DNA of 64,000 bases from assembly GCA_947584595.1 (NCBI GenBank), contig CANPWP010000001.1, positions 1-64,000 of the forward strand, in the 5' to 3' direction. The translations under genes were made by a program, and so were the position numbers. This DNA comes from an uncultured Clostridia bacterium. GTDB lineage: Bacteria; Bacillota; Clostridia; Oscillospirales; Acutalibacteraceae. Shown piece after piece: positions 43,951-52,942 of this stretch (positions are counted from its first letter, which is position 1; every line of letters starts with the position of its first letter). Under the pieces are notes generated by a model. The model did not search any database and was not told the DNA's origin. It saw only the letters and a list, made by a program, of their open reading frames with translations.

Positions 43951-44856
43951 TTACCAACCCAAAATTTCATTTCCTTCTTTTTTCAGATATTTACGAATTG
44001 ATATAAATCCTCCTAATGCACCAATCAGCATACCAGCAATTACAAACGCCCCTGCAACAATGGCTATAACATTTTGAATGGGAATCGGGGTAATCGGAAT
44101 AATATTTGTGATTACCTCCATAATTCCGTTATATAAAAAGTATAGCAAACCCGTTGAAAGAACTGCTGAAATCAAACCCATAAGCATACCTTCAATTACA
44201 AAGGGGATCCTGACAAAAGAGTTTGTTGCACCGACAGATTTCATAATACTTATTTCAAATCTGCGTGAATACATTGTCATTCTTATTGTGTTGGAAACAA
44301 TAAACAACGATATTACAGTAAGCGCCAAAATTATCCAAAGGCTTACTGTTGTTACAAGATTATTAATGCTTGTAAGTCTTTCTGCAATTTCGCTTCTGTT
44401 GCTTACAGAGTCTACCCCATCGATAGCGGTAATTTGAGAAACGGTCTGGGCATACTTTGATAAGTCTACCATAGAGATGTGATAAGCGTCAGGTAAGGGG
44501 TTGTCATCTCCCTGAAGATTTGCAAATATCTCTTCACCTAAAACATCTTCATATTCTTTAAATGCGTCTTCCTTTGAATAAAATTCAACTGTTGACACAT
44601 TACTTAACTTTTCTAAATCTCTTCCAATATAAGCTGCCTCTACGTTAGAGACATCATCTTTTAAATATACGGTTGTTTCGTTTGAATCTCCAACTGATTC
44701 CACAACTCTTGCCACGTTCATTGAAAGCAACACGGCAGAACCTGTGAGAACCAGGCACGATATCAACACACAAACAGAAGCGATACTCATAATGCGGTTA
44801 TTCCACACATTTTTTACGCCTTCTTTTATTAAATAGCCGAAGCCGCTTATACCCAT
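43951..44856 (-). CDS. ftsX: Cell division protein FtsX
   Basis: The 301-residue membrane protein has an N-terminal helix, a large extracellular domain with the VYLKDDVS and VEFYSKEDAFKEYE segments, and three C-terminal helices, the FtsX/MacB-like permease layout. With FtsE it couples ATP hydrolysis to activation of cell-wall hydrolases during division. The motif FEISIMKSVGATNSFVRIPF before the last helices is typical. It follows ftsE by 19 bases and precedes the M23 peptidase it probably controls. Confidence 0.93.
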   Translation of the reverse strand: MGISGFGYLIKEGVKNVWNNRIMSIASVCVLISCLVLTGSAVLLSMNVARVVESVGDSNETTVYLKDDVSNVEAAYIGRDLEKLSNVSTVEFYSKEDAFKEYEDVLGEEIFANLQGDDNPLPDAYHISMVDLSKYAQTVSQITAIDGVDSVSNRSEIAERLTSINNLVTTVSLWIILALTVISLFIVSNTIRMTMYSRRFEISIMKSVGATNSFVRIPFVIEGMLMGLISAVLSTGLLYFLYNGIMEVITNIIPITPIPIQNVIAIVAGAFVIAGMLIGALGGFISIRKYLKKEGNEILGW

Positions 44857-44875
44857 ATTAATTATCCTTTCGTTA

Positions 44876-45610
44876 CTACTTCAATGATTCGTCCAATAAT
44901 AAATCTTCATGCCTTACAAGAAGATCTTCTTCTGTAACATCATCATCTGCCGCCGAATCACCTACAACTCTTCCTCGGTCGAGTTCTATAACTCTTTTAT
45001 GAAAATGGCGGACAAGGTCGTGTTCGTGTGTTACTACAAGTATAGTAGTTCCCTGACTGTTTATTTCATTTAAAAGTTCAATAATTTCATAAGACATTTC
45101 AGGGTCTATATTACCTGTGGGCTCGTCTGCAATGATAATTTCAGGATTATTTACAAGCGCCCTTGCAAGACTCACCCTCTGCTGTTCCCCGCCGGAAAGC
45201 TCTGATGGTCTGCTTTTTGCTTTATTTTTCAATCCTACAAGATCTAAAATATAGGGAACTCTCTTTTTTATGGTGGATTGCTTTGCGCCGATCGCTCTCA
45301 TGGCAAATGCGACATTATCAAAAACATTCATCTTATCAATAAGGCGGAAATCCTGAAATACTATTCCCATATGACGCCTTAAATACGGCACCTGACGCCT
45401 TTTCATATTAGACAGCTTTTTGCCGTTTACAATAATTTCTCCACTTGTTGCTTCTTCCTCGTGCATAATCAGCTTTAAAAATGTACTCTTACCTGCACCG
45501 GAAGCTCCCACTATAAATACAAATTCACCTTTATCAACAGAAAGGCTGACATTATTTAATGCGTGTGTGCCTGATGAATAGTTTTTGCATACATTGATAA
45601 ATTCTATCAT
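44876..45610 (-). CDS. ftsE: Cell division ATP-binding protein FtsE
   Basis: The 244-residue ABC ATPase has Walker A GASGAGKST, the Q loop in VFQDFRLI, signature LSGGEQQRVSLARAL, Walker B IIADEPTGNID and the His switch VVTHEH. Length and motifs fit FtsE. It partners with FtsX encoded next. The upstream 300 bases (45611-45911) contain an inverted-repeat-bounded segment but no clear promoter that I could assign. Confidence 0.95.
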   Translation of the reverse strand: MIEFINVCKNYSSGTHALNNVSLSVDKGEFVFIVGASGAGKSTFLKLIMHEEEATSGEIIVNGKKLSNMKRRQVPYLRRHMGIVFQDFRLIDKMNVFDNVAFAMRAIGAKQSTIKKRVPYILDLVGLKNKAKSRPSELSGGEQQRVSLARALVNNPEIIIADEPTGNIDPEMSYEIIELLNEINSQGTTILVVTHEHDLVRHFHKRVIELDRGRVVGDSAADDDVTEEDLLVRHEDLLLDESLK

Positions 45611-45639
45611 CGTTTCACCTTCATTTTATAAATTGAAAC

Positions 45640-45802
45640 TAATACTGAACACAGAATGAAAAAGGGATAAAATTTGGGCAAATACTTTGCTACGAATTGA
45701 TGCCGTAACGCAGAAAACCCTGTGTTTTTTCGGAACAGAAGTATAAACAAATTGGAAAAACTGTTTATATATGTTTTTACTTATTGTTCAGTATAAGTGC
45801 TA
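45640..45802. repeat. Segment bounded by 14-base inverted repeats upstream of ftsE
   Basis: ACTAATACTGAACA near 45642 and TGTTCAGTATAAGT near 45787 are inverted copies with one mismatch, about 130 bases apart, and some A-rich identity continues inwards. No ORF lies between. The layout recalls a small MITE-like insertion, but paired untranslated RNA is equally possible. Confidence 0.35.
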
Positions 45803-45833
45803 AATTTTGGAAATAAGCTCTAAATACCATAAA

Positions 45834-45878
45834 TCGCCTTGCACACACATATTCATAAAGAAGATGTATGCAAGGCGA
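45834..45878 (-). terminator. Hairpin after the PucR-type regulator gene
   Basis: TCGCCTTGCA and TGCAAGGCGA form a perfect 10-bp stem with a 25-base loop. On the minus strand only TTTA follows, so termination may be partial. Confidence 0.55.
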
Positions 45879-45911
45879 ATTATATTTCTAAAACGAACTT
45901 CACCTAAATCT

Positions 45912-46994
45912 TTAGTACTTTGTAGGAGTTGCAGTAAGATACTTTTTAACCATAAGAGCTACCTTGAATACAATAGCATCCTCAAATTCTCTTAAATCAA
46001 GACCTGTTAATTTTTTAATTTTCTCAAGTCTGTAAACTAAAGTATTTCTGTGAACAAAAAGCTTTCTTGATGTCTCGGAAACATTCAGGTTGTTTTCAAA
46101 AAACTTCTGAATTGTAAATAAAGTTTCCTGGTCAAGACTTTCAATAGAGCCCTTTTTGAAAACTTCCCTAAGGAACATTTCACATAATGTTGTAGGAAGC
46201 TGATAAACAAGGCGGGCTATACCTAAGTTATCATAGCTTACAATTGTACGTTCCGTATCAAATACCTTGCCAACCTCAAGGGCAACCTGAGCTTCTTTAA
46301 ATGATTTTGCCAGATCCTTGATACCTGTAACTATAGTACCTATACCAACTACACAGTGTGTGTAAAACTCACTTGACAATGTGTCAACAATTGATGAAGC
46401 AAGCTTTTCAAGGTCTTTACTTTCAATAATAGGTTTAATCTCTTTAACAAGTGCTATTTCAAGTTCATTAATATTAATTACAAAGTCCTTTGTTTTATCA
46501 GGAAAAAGATTCTGAATTATATCATATGCAGAAACTTCTGTCTTAGCAGTTATTTTAATTAAAAAGCAAACCCTTGTTACTTCACTGTTAAAATGAAGTT
46601 CCCTTGCCTTTAAATAGATATCACCCGGCAAAATATTATCAAGAATTACGTTTTTGATAAAATTACTCCTGTCAAATTTTTCGTCATAATACTGTTTAAT
46701 ACTGCTCAGTGAAATAGACAACAGCTGAGCATAACGCTGAGCATAATCATCATTTCCGGATACAAAAACTGCATACTCGGATTTTGAATTACCGAAGGAC
46801 TTGTAAGTATAGCCGTTGATCACAAACGGAACCGATGAACTGAGAGTCTCAGAATTTACGCTTTCGTTCACTTCTCCGATTTTTCCAAGTTCTGAACAAG
46901 CTATAACAACAGATGTTTCGTCTATTACGCCAATTGTTCTATCAATAGCGTCCTTCATTTGATGAATGATACCCTGAAATAATCTGTTAGACAT
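45912..46994 (-). CDS. PucR/CdaR-type transcriptional regulator
   Basis: The 360-residue protein ends with the PucR-family helix-turn-helix: NNLNVSETSRKLFVHRNTLVYRLEKIKKLTGLDLR (cited in parts). The middle resembles the GGDEF-like domain of CdaR proteins (LAKSFKEAQVALEVG), and the N-terminal part may be a ligand-sensing domain. It lies just downstream of msmX on the same strand. PucR/CdaR proteins are usually activators of catabolic genes, so control of msmX or sugar use is a reasonable but unproven idea. Promoter at 47092-47120. Confidence 0.85.
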   Translation of the reverse strand: MSNRLFQGIIHQMKDAIDRTIGVIDETSVVIACSELGKIGEVNESVNSETLSSSVPFVINGYTYKSFGNSKSEYAVFVSGNDDYAQRYAQLLSISLSSIKQYYDEKFDRSNFIKNVILDNILPGDIYLKARELHFNSEVTRVCFLIKITAKTEVSAYDIIQNLFPDKTKDFVININELEIALVKEIKPIIESKDLEKLASSIVDTLSSEFYTHCVVGIGTIVTGIKDLAKSFKEAQVALEVGKVFDTERTIVSYDNLGIARLVYQLPTTLCEMFLREVFKKGSIESLDQETLFTIQKFFENNLNVSETSRKLFVHRNTLVYRLEKIKKLTGLDLREFEDAIVFKVALMVKKYLTATPTKY

Positions 46995-47091
46995 GATTTT
47001 ACCTCATTCCTAAATAAGCTTAGTTAGCCTTATTTATTTTAATAATTATTTAAATTTGAATATAAAAATACATTATATTTTACATATATTC

Positions 47092-47120
47092 ATTTTACAC
47101 AAAAACAAATAAAAAATCAA
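47092..47120 (-). promoter_or_regulatory. Promoter of the PucR-type regulator gene
   Basis: On the minus strand: TTGATT (47115-47120), 17 bases, TAAAAT (47092-47097). The leader of about 90 bases shows no obvious structure. Confidence 0.5.
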
Positions 47121-47213
47121 CCTCTATTTACAAAAATCATTAAATTTTTTTATAGATTATGCCGAATCTTTTTTATTTTCTCCTTTTAAAAACAAAACAT
47201 CTATAAAAAACAA

Positions 47214-47237
47214 CCCCGTAATTTAAAAATTACGGGG
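47214..47237 (-). terminator. Terminator of msmX
   Basis: CCCCGTAATTT pairs with AAATTACGGGG, and TTGTTTTTTATAG follows on the minus strand, just past the msmX stop codon. Confidence 0.88.
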
Positions 47238-47257
47238 AGAAGATTGCTGAATAATTA

Positions 47258-48376
47258 TCAGTTTGTAATTGTCTGTTCTGTTTCTTTATCAAAAATATGA
47301 ATTCTGTTAAGATCAAGACCAACCTTGATATTGTCACCCGGTTTTGCGTTTGAAGCAGGGTCAACACGAGCCGTAAGCGGAACTCCTGAAATATTGAGAT
47401 ACAGATAAATTTCTGCACCCATAAGCTCTGTTACGTCAACATTAGCTGTAATTATACCGTTGCCGTCAGCAAGTTTATCAAGAAATTCGGGTTCATCGTG
47501 AACATGCTCAGGTCGAATGCCGAATACAACTTCTTTGCCGTTGTAAGCGTCAAGAACGTTGTCCTTGTTCTTTGACTGAGGCAGTTTAATTTCATACTGG
47601 TCAAATTTAAGATAGAAGTCGCTATCCTTTTTCACAAGTGTTGCGTCAATAAAGTTCATCTGAGGTGAACCGATGAATCCTGCAACGAATTCATTACAAG
47701 GCATATCATAAAGGTTTTGAGGAGTATCAACCTGCTGAATGAAACCGTCTTTCATTACAACAATTCTTGTACCCATTGTCATAGCTTCTGTCTGGTCATG
47801 AGTTACATAAATGAATGTTGTGCCGAGTCTCTGATAAATTCTTGAAATTTCTGTTCTCATCTGAGCACGGAGTTTTGCGTCAAGGTTTGAGAGAGGTTCG
47901 TCAAGTAAAAACACCTTAGGATCACGAACAATGGCACGGCCTAAAGCAACACGCTGTCTTTGACCGCCAGAAAGAGCCTTTGGCTTTCTGTCAAGATATT
48001 GCTCTATGCCGAGGATTCTTGCAGCTTCTTCTACTCTTCTTTTGATTTCTTCTTTTGGAGTTTTCCTCAGTTTTAAACCAAATGCCATATTGTCATATAC
48101 TGTCATATGAGGATAAAGAGCATAGTTCTGGAATACCATTGCGATATCTCTATCCTTAGGAGCAATATCGTTAGCAAGCTTATCTCCGATATAAAGCTCA
48201 CCCTTTGAAATATCCTCCAAACCGGCAATCATTCTGAGAGTTGTCGATTTACCGCATCCTGACGGTCCTACAAGAATAATAAATTCCTTATCTTGGATTT
48301 CCAAATTGAAATCTGTTACAGCCGTAACACCACCGTCATAGATTTTGTAAATATGTCTTAAAGATACATTTGCCAT
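47258..48376 (-). CDS. msmX: Sugar ABC transporter ATPase, MsmX/UgpC type
   Basis: The 372-residue ATPase has Walker A GPSGCGKST, signature LSGGQRQRVALGRAI, Walker B FLLDEPLSNLD and the switch His in YVTHDQTEAMTM, followed by the C-terminal OB-fold (MOP-like) regulatory domain of CUT1 ATPases (FGIRPEHVHD). It is encoded without permeases. In Firmicutes, MsmX-type ATPases energise several sugar importers, so it probably serves the ATPase-less importer at 23078-26238. The ribosome binding site is AGGAGG. Tandem repeats and a possible cre site lie upstream. Confidence 0.92.
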   Translation of the reverse strand: MANVSLRHIYKIYDGGVTAVTDFNLEIQDKEFIILVGPSGCGKSTTLRMIAGLEDISKGELYIGDKLANDIAPKDRDIAMVFQNYALYPHMTVYDNMAFGLKLRKTPKEEIKRRVEEAARILGIEQYLDRKPKALSGGQRQRVALGRAIVRDPKVFLLDEPLSNLDAKLRAQMRTEISRIYQRLGTTFIYVTHDQTEAMTMGTRIVVMKDGFIQQVDTPQNLYDMPCNEFVAGFIGSPQMNFIDATLVKKDSDFYLKFDQYEIKLPQSKNKDNVLDAYNGKEVVFGIRPEHVHDEPEFLDKLADGNGIITANVDVTELMGAEIYLYLNISGVPLTARVDPASNAKPGDNIKVGLDLNRIHIFDKETEQTITN

Positions 48377-48436
48377 TTACTAAAAACCTCCTATTGTTGC
48401 GCAAAATACATTGCTTCAAATTTTAGTATGTCATTA

Positions 48437-48465
48437 GTTTACCACATTTTGCTTACGTTTACCAC
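48437..48465 (-). promoter_or_regulatory. Tandem operator-like repeats and possible cre site before msmX
   Basis: GTGGTAAAC occurs twice on the minus strand (48457-48465 and 48437-48445), exactly 20 bases apart, about two helical turns. The first copy overlaps GGTAAACGTAAGCA (48450-48463), which matches the catabolite-response element TGNAANCGNWNNCW except at the first base. Control by CcpA and/or a local regulator is suggested. Confidence 0.5.
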
Positions 48466-48546
48466 TATTAAATCAACTAAACTTTTGACTAAGATTTTAT
48501 GTATTATTTCTAAGCGAATAAAAACCGTCCCCTATTTTAATGCATT

Positions 48547-49254
48547 TTACACAAAAAACATCTGTTGTTTTTCGCAGTCCTCAAGTTCTCTTGATTGACC
48601 CGGGTCAAGTAAATTATCCAATTCCAATTTACCTATGGAAATTCTTTTTAGGTACTCGACCTTCAGACCGCAGCACAAAAACATTTTTTTCACCTGATGA
48701 AATTTTCCCTCGCAAATACTTACATAAGCAGATTTTCCGTCTTCGCAAATTTCAATCTTTGCAGGCAAACATTCCGTTCCGTCTTTAAACACAATCCCCT
48801 GTTCAAATTTTTTCTTTGTTTCTTCTGTTACAGGCTTGTCCAATTTTGCAAAATATTTTTTATATACTTTTTTATTGGGCGACATTATCCTGTGGGCAAA
48901 ATCGCCGTCATCCGTAATTATCATCAAGCCCTCTGTATCTTTATCAAGCCTGCCTGCAACAAAAAGTCCCTGCCTTTTAAGCATTTCAGGCAACAAATCA
49001 ATAACGGTTTTTTCTTTTTTATCTTTGCTGGCGCTCAAAACTCCAGCAGGCTTATTCATCATTATATATAAATGCTTTTTAAAAACAAGTTTTTCTCCGT
49101 TTATTTCAATAATATCCTTTTCAGGGTCAGCCTTTTGGGAACTGTCAATACAAACAATTCCGTTAATCAAAACCGACTTGCCTTTTAACAACTTGTGCAC
49201 TTGTTTTCTGCTTCCGAAATTTTGAGATGCCAGTATTTTATCTATTCTTTCCAT
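48547..49254 (-). CDS. rsuA: 16S rRNA pseudouridine synthase, RsuA family
   Basis: The 235-residue protein has an N-terminal S4 RNA-binding domain (MERIDKILASQNFGSRKQVH) and a pseudouridine synthase domain with the catalytic-aspartate motif GRLDKDTEGLMI and the KKYFAKLDKP segment. It fits the RsuA/RluE/RluF family that modifies rRNA in a short conserved loop; position 516 of 16S rRNA is the usual RsuA target, but the exact site is inferred. Confidence 0.9.
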   Translation of the reverse strand: MERIDKILASQNFGSRKQVHKLLKGKSVLINGIVCIDSSQKADPEKDIIEINGEKLVFKKHLYIMMNKPAGVLSASKDKKEKTVIDLLPEMLKRQGLFVAGRLDKDTEGLMIITDDGDFAHRIMSPNKKVYKKYFAKLDKPVTEETKKKFEQGIVFKDGTECLPAKIEICEDGKSAYVSICEGKFHQVKKMFLCCGLKVEYLKRISIGKLELDNLLDPGQSRELEDCEKQQMFFV

Positions 49255-49260
49255 AAAATC

Positions 49261-49749
49261 TTAAATCAGCGGACTATAGTCCACGCCGTACTCCTTTGTT
49301 CCTATATGACCGCCTATTACACATTCTTTATATATAAGCAAGGTAACATAGTATTCATTCCCGTTTTTATCATAATTATTCAATTTATAAATATTTCTTT
49401 TTACCGTTAGACCTTTATAGTTACTTAAGTCAAGCCCGATTTTTTTCTGAAGTTCGTTGTACTTTGTGTATGTTTCATTAAAAAAAGACGGAATAACAAC
49501 CTCATCGCTTACAAGTGATGTTTCGTCTGCTTCGAGTCCGAACTGCTTTAAAAACTCAATTTCCTTAGAGCTGTCCTGCACTTGAAGAGAAAATTCTCCA
49601 AGCTCGTCACAAGTTGCGCTTTGGGGCATTTTTGTTCCGTTTATATATAAAACTATCAGTATTACTGCCATAACGCATAACACTAACAGCCCTATAAGCA
49701 AATATTTTTTCCATTGTTCTTTAATTTCACCGATTGCAAAGATAAACAT
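49261..49749 (-). CDS. DUF4830-like membrane-anchored protein
   Basis: The 162-residue protein has a short cytoplasmic N-terminus, one membrane helix (about 17-37) and an extracellular domain. The segment LKQFGLEADETSLVSDEVVIP and the ending LLIYKECVIGGHIG match the pattern I associate with DUF4830 proteins of Clostridia, whose function is unknown. It lies 6 bases upstream of rsuA and 55 bases after the HAD phosphatase, so it probably shares their transcript. Confidence 0.65.
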   Translation of the reverse strand: MFIFAIGEIKEQWKKYLLIGLLVLCVMAVILIVLYINGTKMPQSATCDELGEFSLQVQDSSKEIEFLKQFGLEADETSLVSDEVVIPSFFNETYTKYNELQKKIGLDLSNYKGLTVKRNIYKLNNYDKNGNEYYVTLLIYKECVIGGHIGTKEYGVDYSPLI

Positions 49750-49804
49750 CCTGTCACCCTTTCATAAATATAAATATGCAAAGGGACAAAGTAAAATGTT
49801 TAAT

Positions 49805-50455
49805 TTACAAAACTATATCAAGAATTTCCAAAGGTTTATTTATAAAAATTTTTGCACCGTGTTTTTCCATTAACGACTTTTCTCCGTAGCCGTAAGACGC
49901 TCCGATAAAATCAATACCTGTCAGCCTTGCTCCCTCCGCGTCAAAATAAGTATCTCCTATCAAAACGATTCTGTCAGTCATTTTGCCGCCTAATCGGTTT
50001 ACGGCATATGGAATTAAATCCTCTTTTTCTTTTCTTGAGCCGTCCTTTGAAGAACCGCAGACAACATTAAAATATTTTGTTATGTTTAAAATATCGCATG
50101 CCTTTTTCGCAAAAACTTCATATTTTGAAGAACATACGCTCATTAAAATATTATTTTTATTGAGAGTTTTTAATACCTCTTCCATTCCCTCATAAAGACG
50201 ATTTTTCTTTATTCCTTCGGTTTTGTAGAACTGCTTATAAATTGCAACACCTTTTTCACATTCATCTTCATCAAGACCGCAGAGATTTTTTAAAGTGTTT
50301 ATAAGCGGAGGTCCTAAGTATTTTGAATAGTCTGATAAATCGGGAACAGGCTTCCCCATTTTCTCAATTGTTTTTTCAAGACTCAGCCTTACACCTTCTG
50401 CACTTTGACTTAATGTTCCGTCAAAATCAAAAAGCACATAATCATATTCAGCCAT
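49805..50455 (-). CDS. HAD-family hydrolase (phosphoglycolate phosphatase-like)
   Basis: This HAD-superfamily phosphatase has motif I FDFDGTLSQS with the nucleophilic Asp, motif II in LMSVCSSKYE, and motif IV GDTYFDAEGA. A helical cap domain (about 18-85) places it with the Gph/PgmB-like subfamily I. The substrate is uncertain. The start at 50455 follows GGAGG and gives 216 residues; the ORF track begins 12 codons earlier. Its start overlaps the stop of the thioesterase gene by 8 bases. Confidence 0.88.
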   Translation of the reverse strand: MAEYDYVLFDFDGTLSQSAEGVRLSLEKTIEKMGKPVPDLSDYSKYLGPPLINTLKNLCGLDEDECEKGVAIYKQFYKTEGIKKNRLYEGMEEVLKTLNKNNILMSVCSSKYEVFAKKACDILNITKYFNVVCGSSKDGSRKEKEDLIPYAVNRLGGKMTDRIVLIGDTYFDAEGARLTGIDFIGASYGYGEKSLMEKHGAKIFINKPLEILDIVL

Positions 50456-50840
50456 TAAATTTTTCCTCCGCTTTTTTACGGAAACTCTCACTTTTTACGC
50501 TGACTCTTGTATGAGTTCCTCTTGCAATTTCACCTTTTTTATCTTCTGCATAAACGCTGAAATAAAACATTCTGCCGTCAATTTTTTCAAGCACAGCCGT
50601 TGCACAAATTTCAGCTCCGATAGGCGTTGGGCTTGTATGCTCAATCGAAATGTTTGTTCCTACTGTTGTAAAAATATTTTCAAGTCCCTTTTGAGCAAGC
50701 TCACACGCTGCATTTTCCATTAAGGCGACAACCAACGGTGTTGCAAGAACTCTCAAACTTCCGCTTCCTATATTGCAGGCAAGCATATCCTCTTTAACTA
50801 CTGCTTTTTTTGTTATTTTGTCTCCGATATTTAATGACAT
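50448..50840 (-). CDS. Hotdog-fold thioesterase (FlK-like)
   Basis: The protein of about 130 residues looks like the thioesterase family related to fluoroacetyl-CoA thioesterase: TPLVVALMENAACELAQKGL with the central helix, TTVGTNISIEHTSPTPIGAEI and the final strand GTHTRVSVKSESF. It probably hydrolyses small acyl-CoA compounds in the cytosol. The start at 50840 follows AAAGGGAA. It is divergent from ychF and overlaps the HAD gene. Confidence 0.82.
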   Translation of the reverse strand: MSLNIGDKITKKAVVKEDMLACNIGSGSLRVLATPLVVALMENAACELAQKGLENIFTTVGTNISIEHTSPTPIGAEICATAVLEKIDGRMFYFSVYAEDKKGEIARGTHTRVSVKSESFRKKAEEKFNG

Positions 50841-50864
50841 ATTGAAATTCCCTTTCAAAATTTA

Positions 50865-50893
50865 TTGTTTATATTTCTTTGATATGTTATAAT
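50865..50893 (+). promoter_or_regulatory. Promoter of ychF
   Basis: TTGTTT (50865-50870), 17 bases, TGT then TATAAT (50888-50893), an extended -10 promoter. A leader of about 90 bases follows. Confidence 0.7.
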
Positions 50894-50991
50894 AAATAAT
50901 AAATTTATCGTTATTTGCTAAACCACATTTATTAATATACAGCAAAAAACATTTTAAGGCAAATAAATTTTTTATGCAAGGAGTTTTTAAA

Positions 50992-52086
50992 TTGAAATTA
51001 GGTATAGTAGGATTGCCAAATGTAGGAAAAAGTACACTTTTTAACGCAATTACTAACGCAGGCGCTCAATCTGCAAACTATCCGTTTTGCACAATTGAGC
51101 CAAATATCGGTGTTGTAGCTGTTCCCGATAAGCGACTTGACAAGCTGGCTGAAATGTATCAGCCTGAAAAAGTCACACCTGCAACTATTGAATTTGTAGA
51201 TATTGCAGGTCTTGTAAAGGGAGCTTCAAAAGGTGAAGGTTTGGGCAACAAATTTTTGTCAAATATCCGTGAATGTGACGCCATTGTTCATGTTGTGAGA
51301 TGTTTTGAAAATGATGATATAATCCATGTTGAAGGCAGTGTTGACCCTGCAAGGGACATTGAAACAATTAATTTTGAGCTTATTCTTTCTGATGTTGAAA
51401 TACTTGAAAGAAAAATTGATAAAACCAAAAAAATGATTAAAGGAGATAAAAAATATCAGAGAGATTTAGATTTTTATAACCGTGTTCTTAATATTTTAAA
51501 CGAAGGTAAATCTGCAAGAAGCGTGGAATGTAGTGAAGAGGAAGAAAAGCTGTTATCAGAAGTTGCTCTGCTTTCAAACAAGCCGATCATTTATGCCGCA
51601 AATATGAGTGATGAAGATTTTTCAAGCGGTATCGATAAAAATGAACATTTCAAAAAGGTTAAAAAAATCGCAAAGGAAGAAAAAGCGGCAGTTTTACCAA
51701 TCTGTGCACAGCTTGAAGCTGAAATTGTTGAAATGGATAAGGAAGAAAAAGAACTCTTCCTTGCTGATATGGGACTTGAACAGTCAGGCCTTGACAGACT
51801 TATTAAAGAATGTTACTCGCTCTTAGGATTAATTTCTTACTTAACCGCCGGTAAGCCTGAAGTAAGAGCTTGGACTATAAAAAAAGGTACAAAAGCTCCT
51901 CAGGCGGCAGGTAAAATCCATACAGACTTTGAGCGTGGCTTTATTAGAGCAGAGGTTATATCCTTTGAGGATTTAATTGCAAACGGAAGTATGTCCTCTG
52001 CAAAAGAAAAAGGTCTTGTCAGAAGCGAAGGCAAAGAGTACGTTATGAAAGACGGCGACATTGTTCTATTTAGATTTAATGTATAA
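50992..52086 (+). CDS. ychF: Redox-regulated ATPase YchF (OLA1 family)
   Basis: YchF is an Obg-like P-loop protein that binds ATP in preference to GTP and associates with ribosomes. It shows [32 protein letters not shown] and the altered G4 AANMSDED, plus the C-terminal TGS domain ([30 protein letters not shown]). The ATG at 50974 is upstream of the SD AAGGAG, so the TTG at 50992 is the start, giving 364 residues and the family-typical MKLGIVG. Confidence 0.95.
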   Translation: MKLGIVGLPNVGKSTLFNAITNAGAQSANYPFCTIEPNIGVVAVPDKRLDKLAEMYQPEKVTPATIEFVDIAGLVKGASKGEGLGNKFLSNIRECDAIVHVVRCFENDDIIHVEGSVDPARDIETINFELILSDVEILERKIDKTKKMIKGDKKYQRDLDFYNRVLNILNEGKSARSVECSEEEEKLLSEVALLSNKPIIYAANMSDEDFSSGIDKNEHFKKVKKIAKEEKAAVLPICAQLEAEIVEMDKEEKELFLADMGLEQSGLDRLIKECYSLLGLISYLTAGKPEVRAWTIKKGTKAPQAAGKIHTDFERGFIRAEVISFEDLIANGSMSSAKEKGLVRSEGKEYVMKDGDIVLFRFNV

Positions 52087-52103
52087 CAAATGAGTCAAAA
52101 AAT

Positions 52104-52144
52104 AAAACCGACTGGACATTTCATAAAAATTTCCAGCCGGTTTT
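52104..52144. terminator. Bidirectional terminator between ychF and the DUF1919 gene
   Basis: AAAACCG and CTGGA arms pair with TCCAG and CGGTTTT around a 15-base loop with one internal mismatch; T runs follow on both strands. Confidence 0.85.
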
Positions 52145-52145
52145 A

Positions 52146-52813
52146 TTATTTAATGCGATATTTTTCACAATTGTATTTTCCGTTTTCATTATTAAACCAA
52201 GATACATAATCAAAATAACTTTCAAATAACCTTTTATTTAAAAGCTTATTACGCTGTAAAATATTACCTACATAAGGTTTGTTTTTGTATTTATCAATAT
52301 AAAATGTATGTGGTAAATCTTTATATTCTTTTGATGTAAAAATCACAATACCACGATATTTTAATTTACCTATACTTTTCATTTGTTCATAAGTTAATCC
52401 GTCTCTATCACTCATCATAACGAATATATTATCAAAATTGATTCTTTTACTACGCTCAATCCACTTTTTTGTGCTTCTTCATTTGTAGAATAGTGAGTAA
52501 AATGTACTTTTACATCATCAATCATTCCGACAGGTATTTTATCAATATTTAAAAACTTAATTTCTTTTGATGAATACCTTTTTGGATCCAGTATAAATCT
52601 ATACATATCTGTTTGAAACATCATTGTATTTATTGTTGGAGAATAAAATTTAAGTCCAAGATTATGATAAATTATTCCCCCAATACAACTTGAGCAAAGT
52701 ATAGTCATATCTTTATTTTTTAAATTTTTTTGCATTTTTTTAATTCTTTTTTTATATATCGGATTATTATTATAAAGTACTGATAAATTCAAAAATTTTC
52801 CTCCAAAAAGCAA
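52146..52813 (-). pseudogene. DUF1919 exopolysaccharide protein, split by a frameshift
   Basis: Two abutting minus-strand ORFs (52415-52813, 52146-52418) make one DUF1919 protein, a family found in exopolysaccharide and capsule clusters. The N part has NKDMTILCSSCIGGIIYHNLGL and IDKIPVGMIDDVKVHFTHY; the C part has MSDRDGLTYEQMKSI and GIVIFTSKEY. The frame is lost at six A on the minus strand (52465-52470). With a seventh A the joint would read KKWIERSKRINFDNIF, as expected for the family, and the protein would be 222 residues. It could be phase-variable, rescued by slippage, dead, or a sequencing error. Confidence 0.82.
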
Positions 52814-52942
52814 TTATAAAAACATTATTAATAATAATTATACAACGAAAATAAATAAAAGGAAGAAATAAATTAATTAACCATGAATTATATGCATCTC
52901 AAAATATTTAACCTTTGGAATGTAAATAATATGCTTTTATTT

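Noticed and set aside
48697-49225. Two plus-strand ORFs of 124 and 129 residues opposite rsuA
   Set aside because: Both are shadows of the rsuA coding strand, rich in Phe/Ile/Ser without domain pattern or ribosome binding site.
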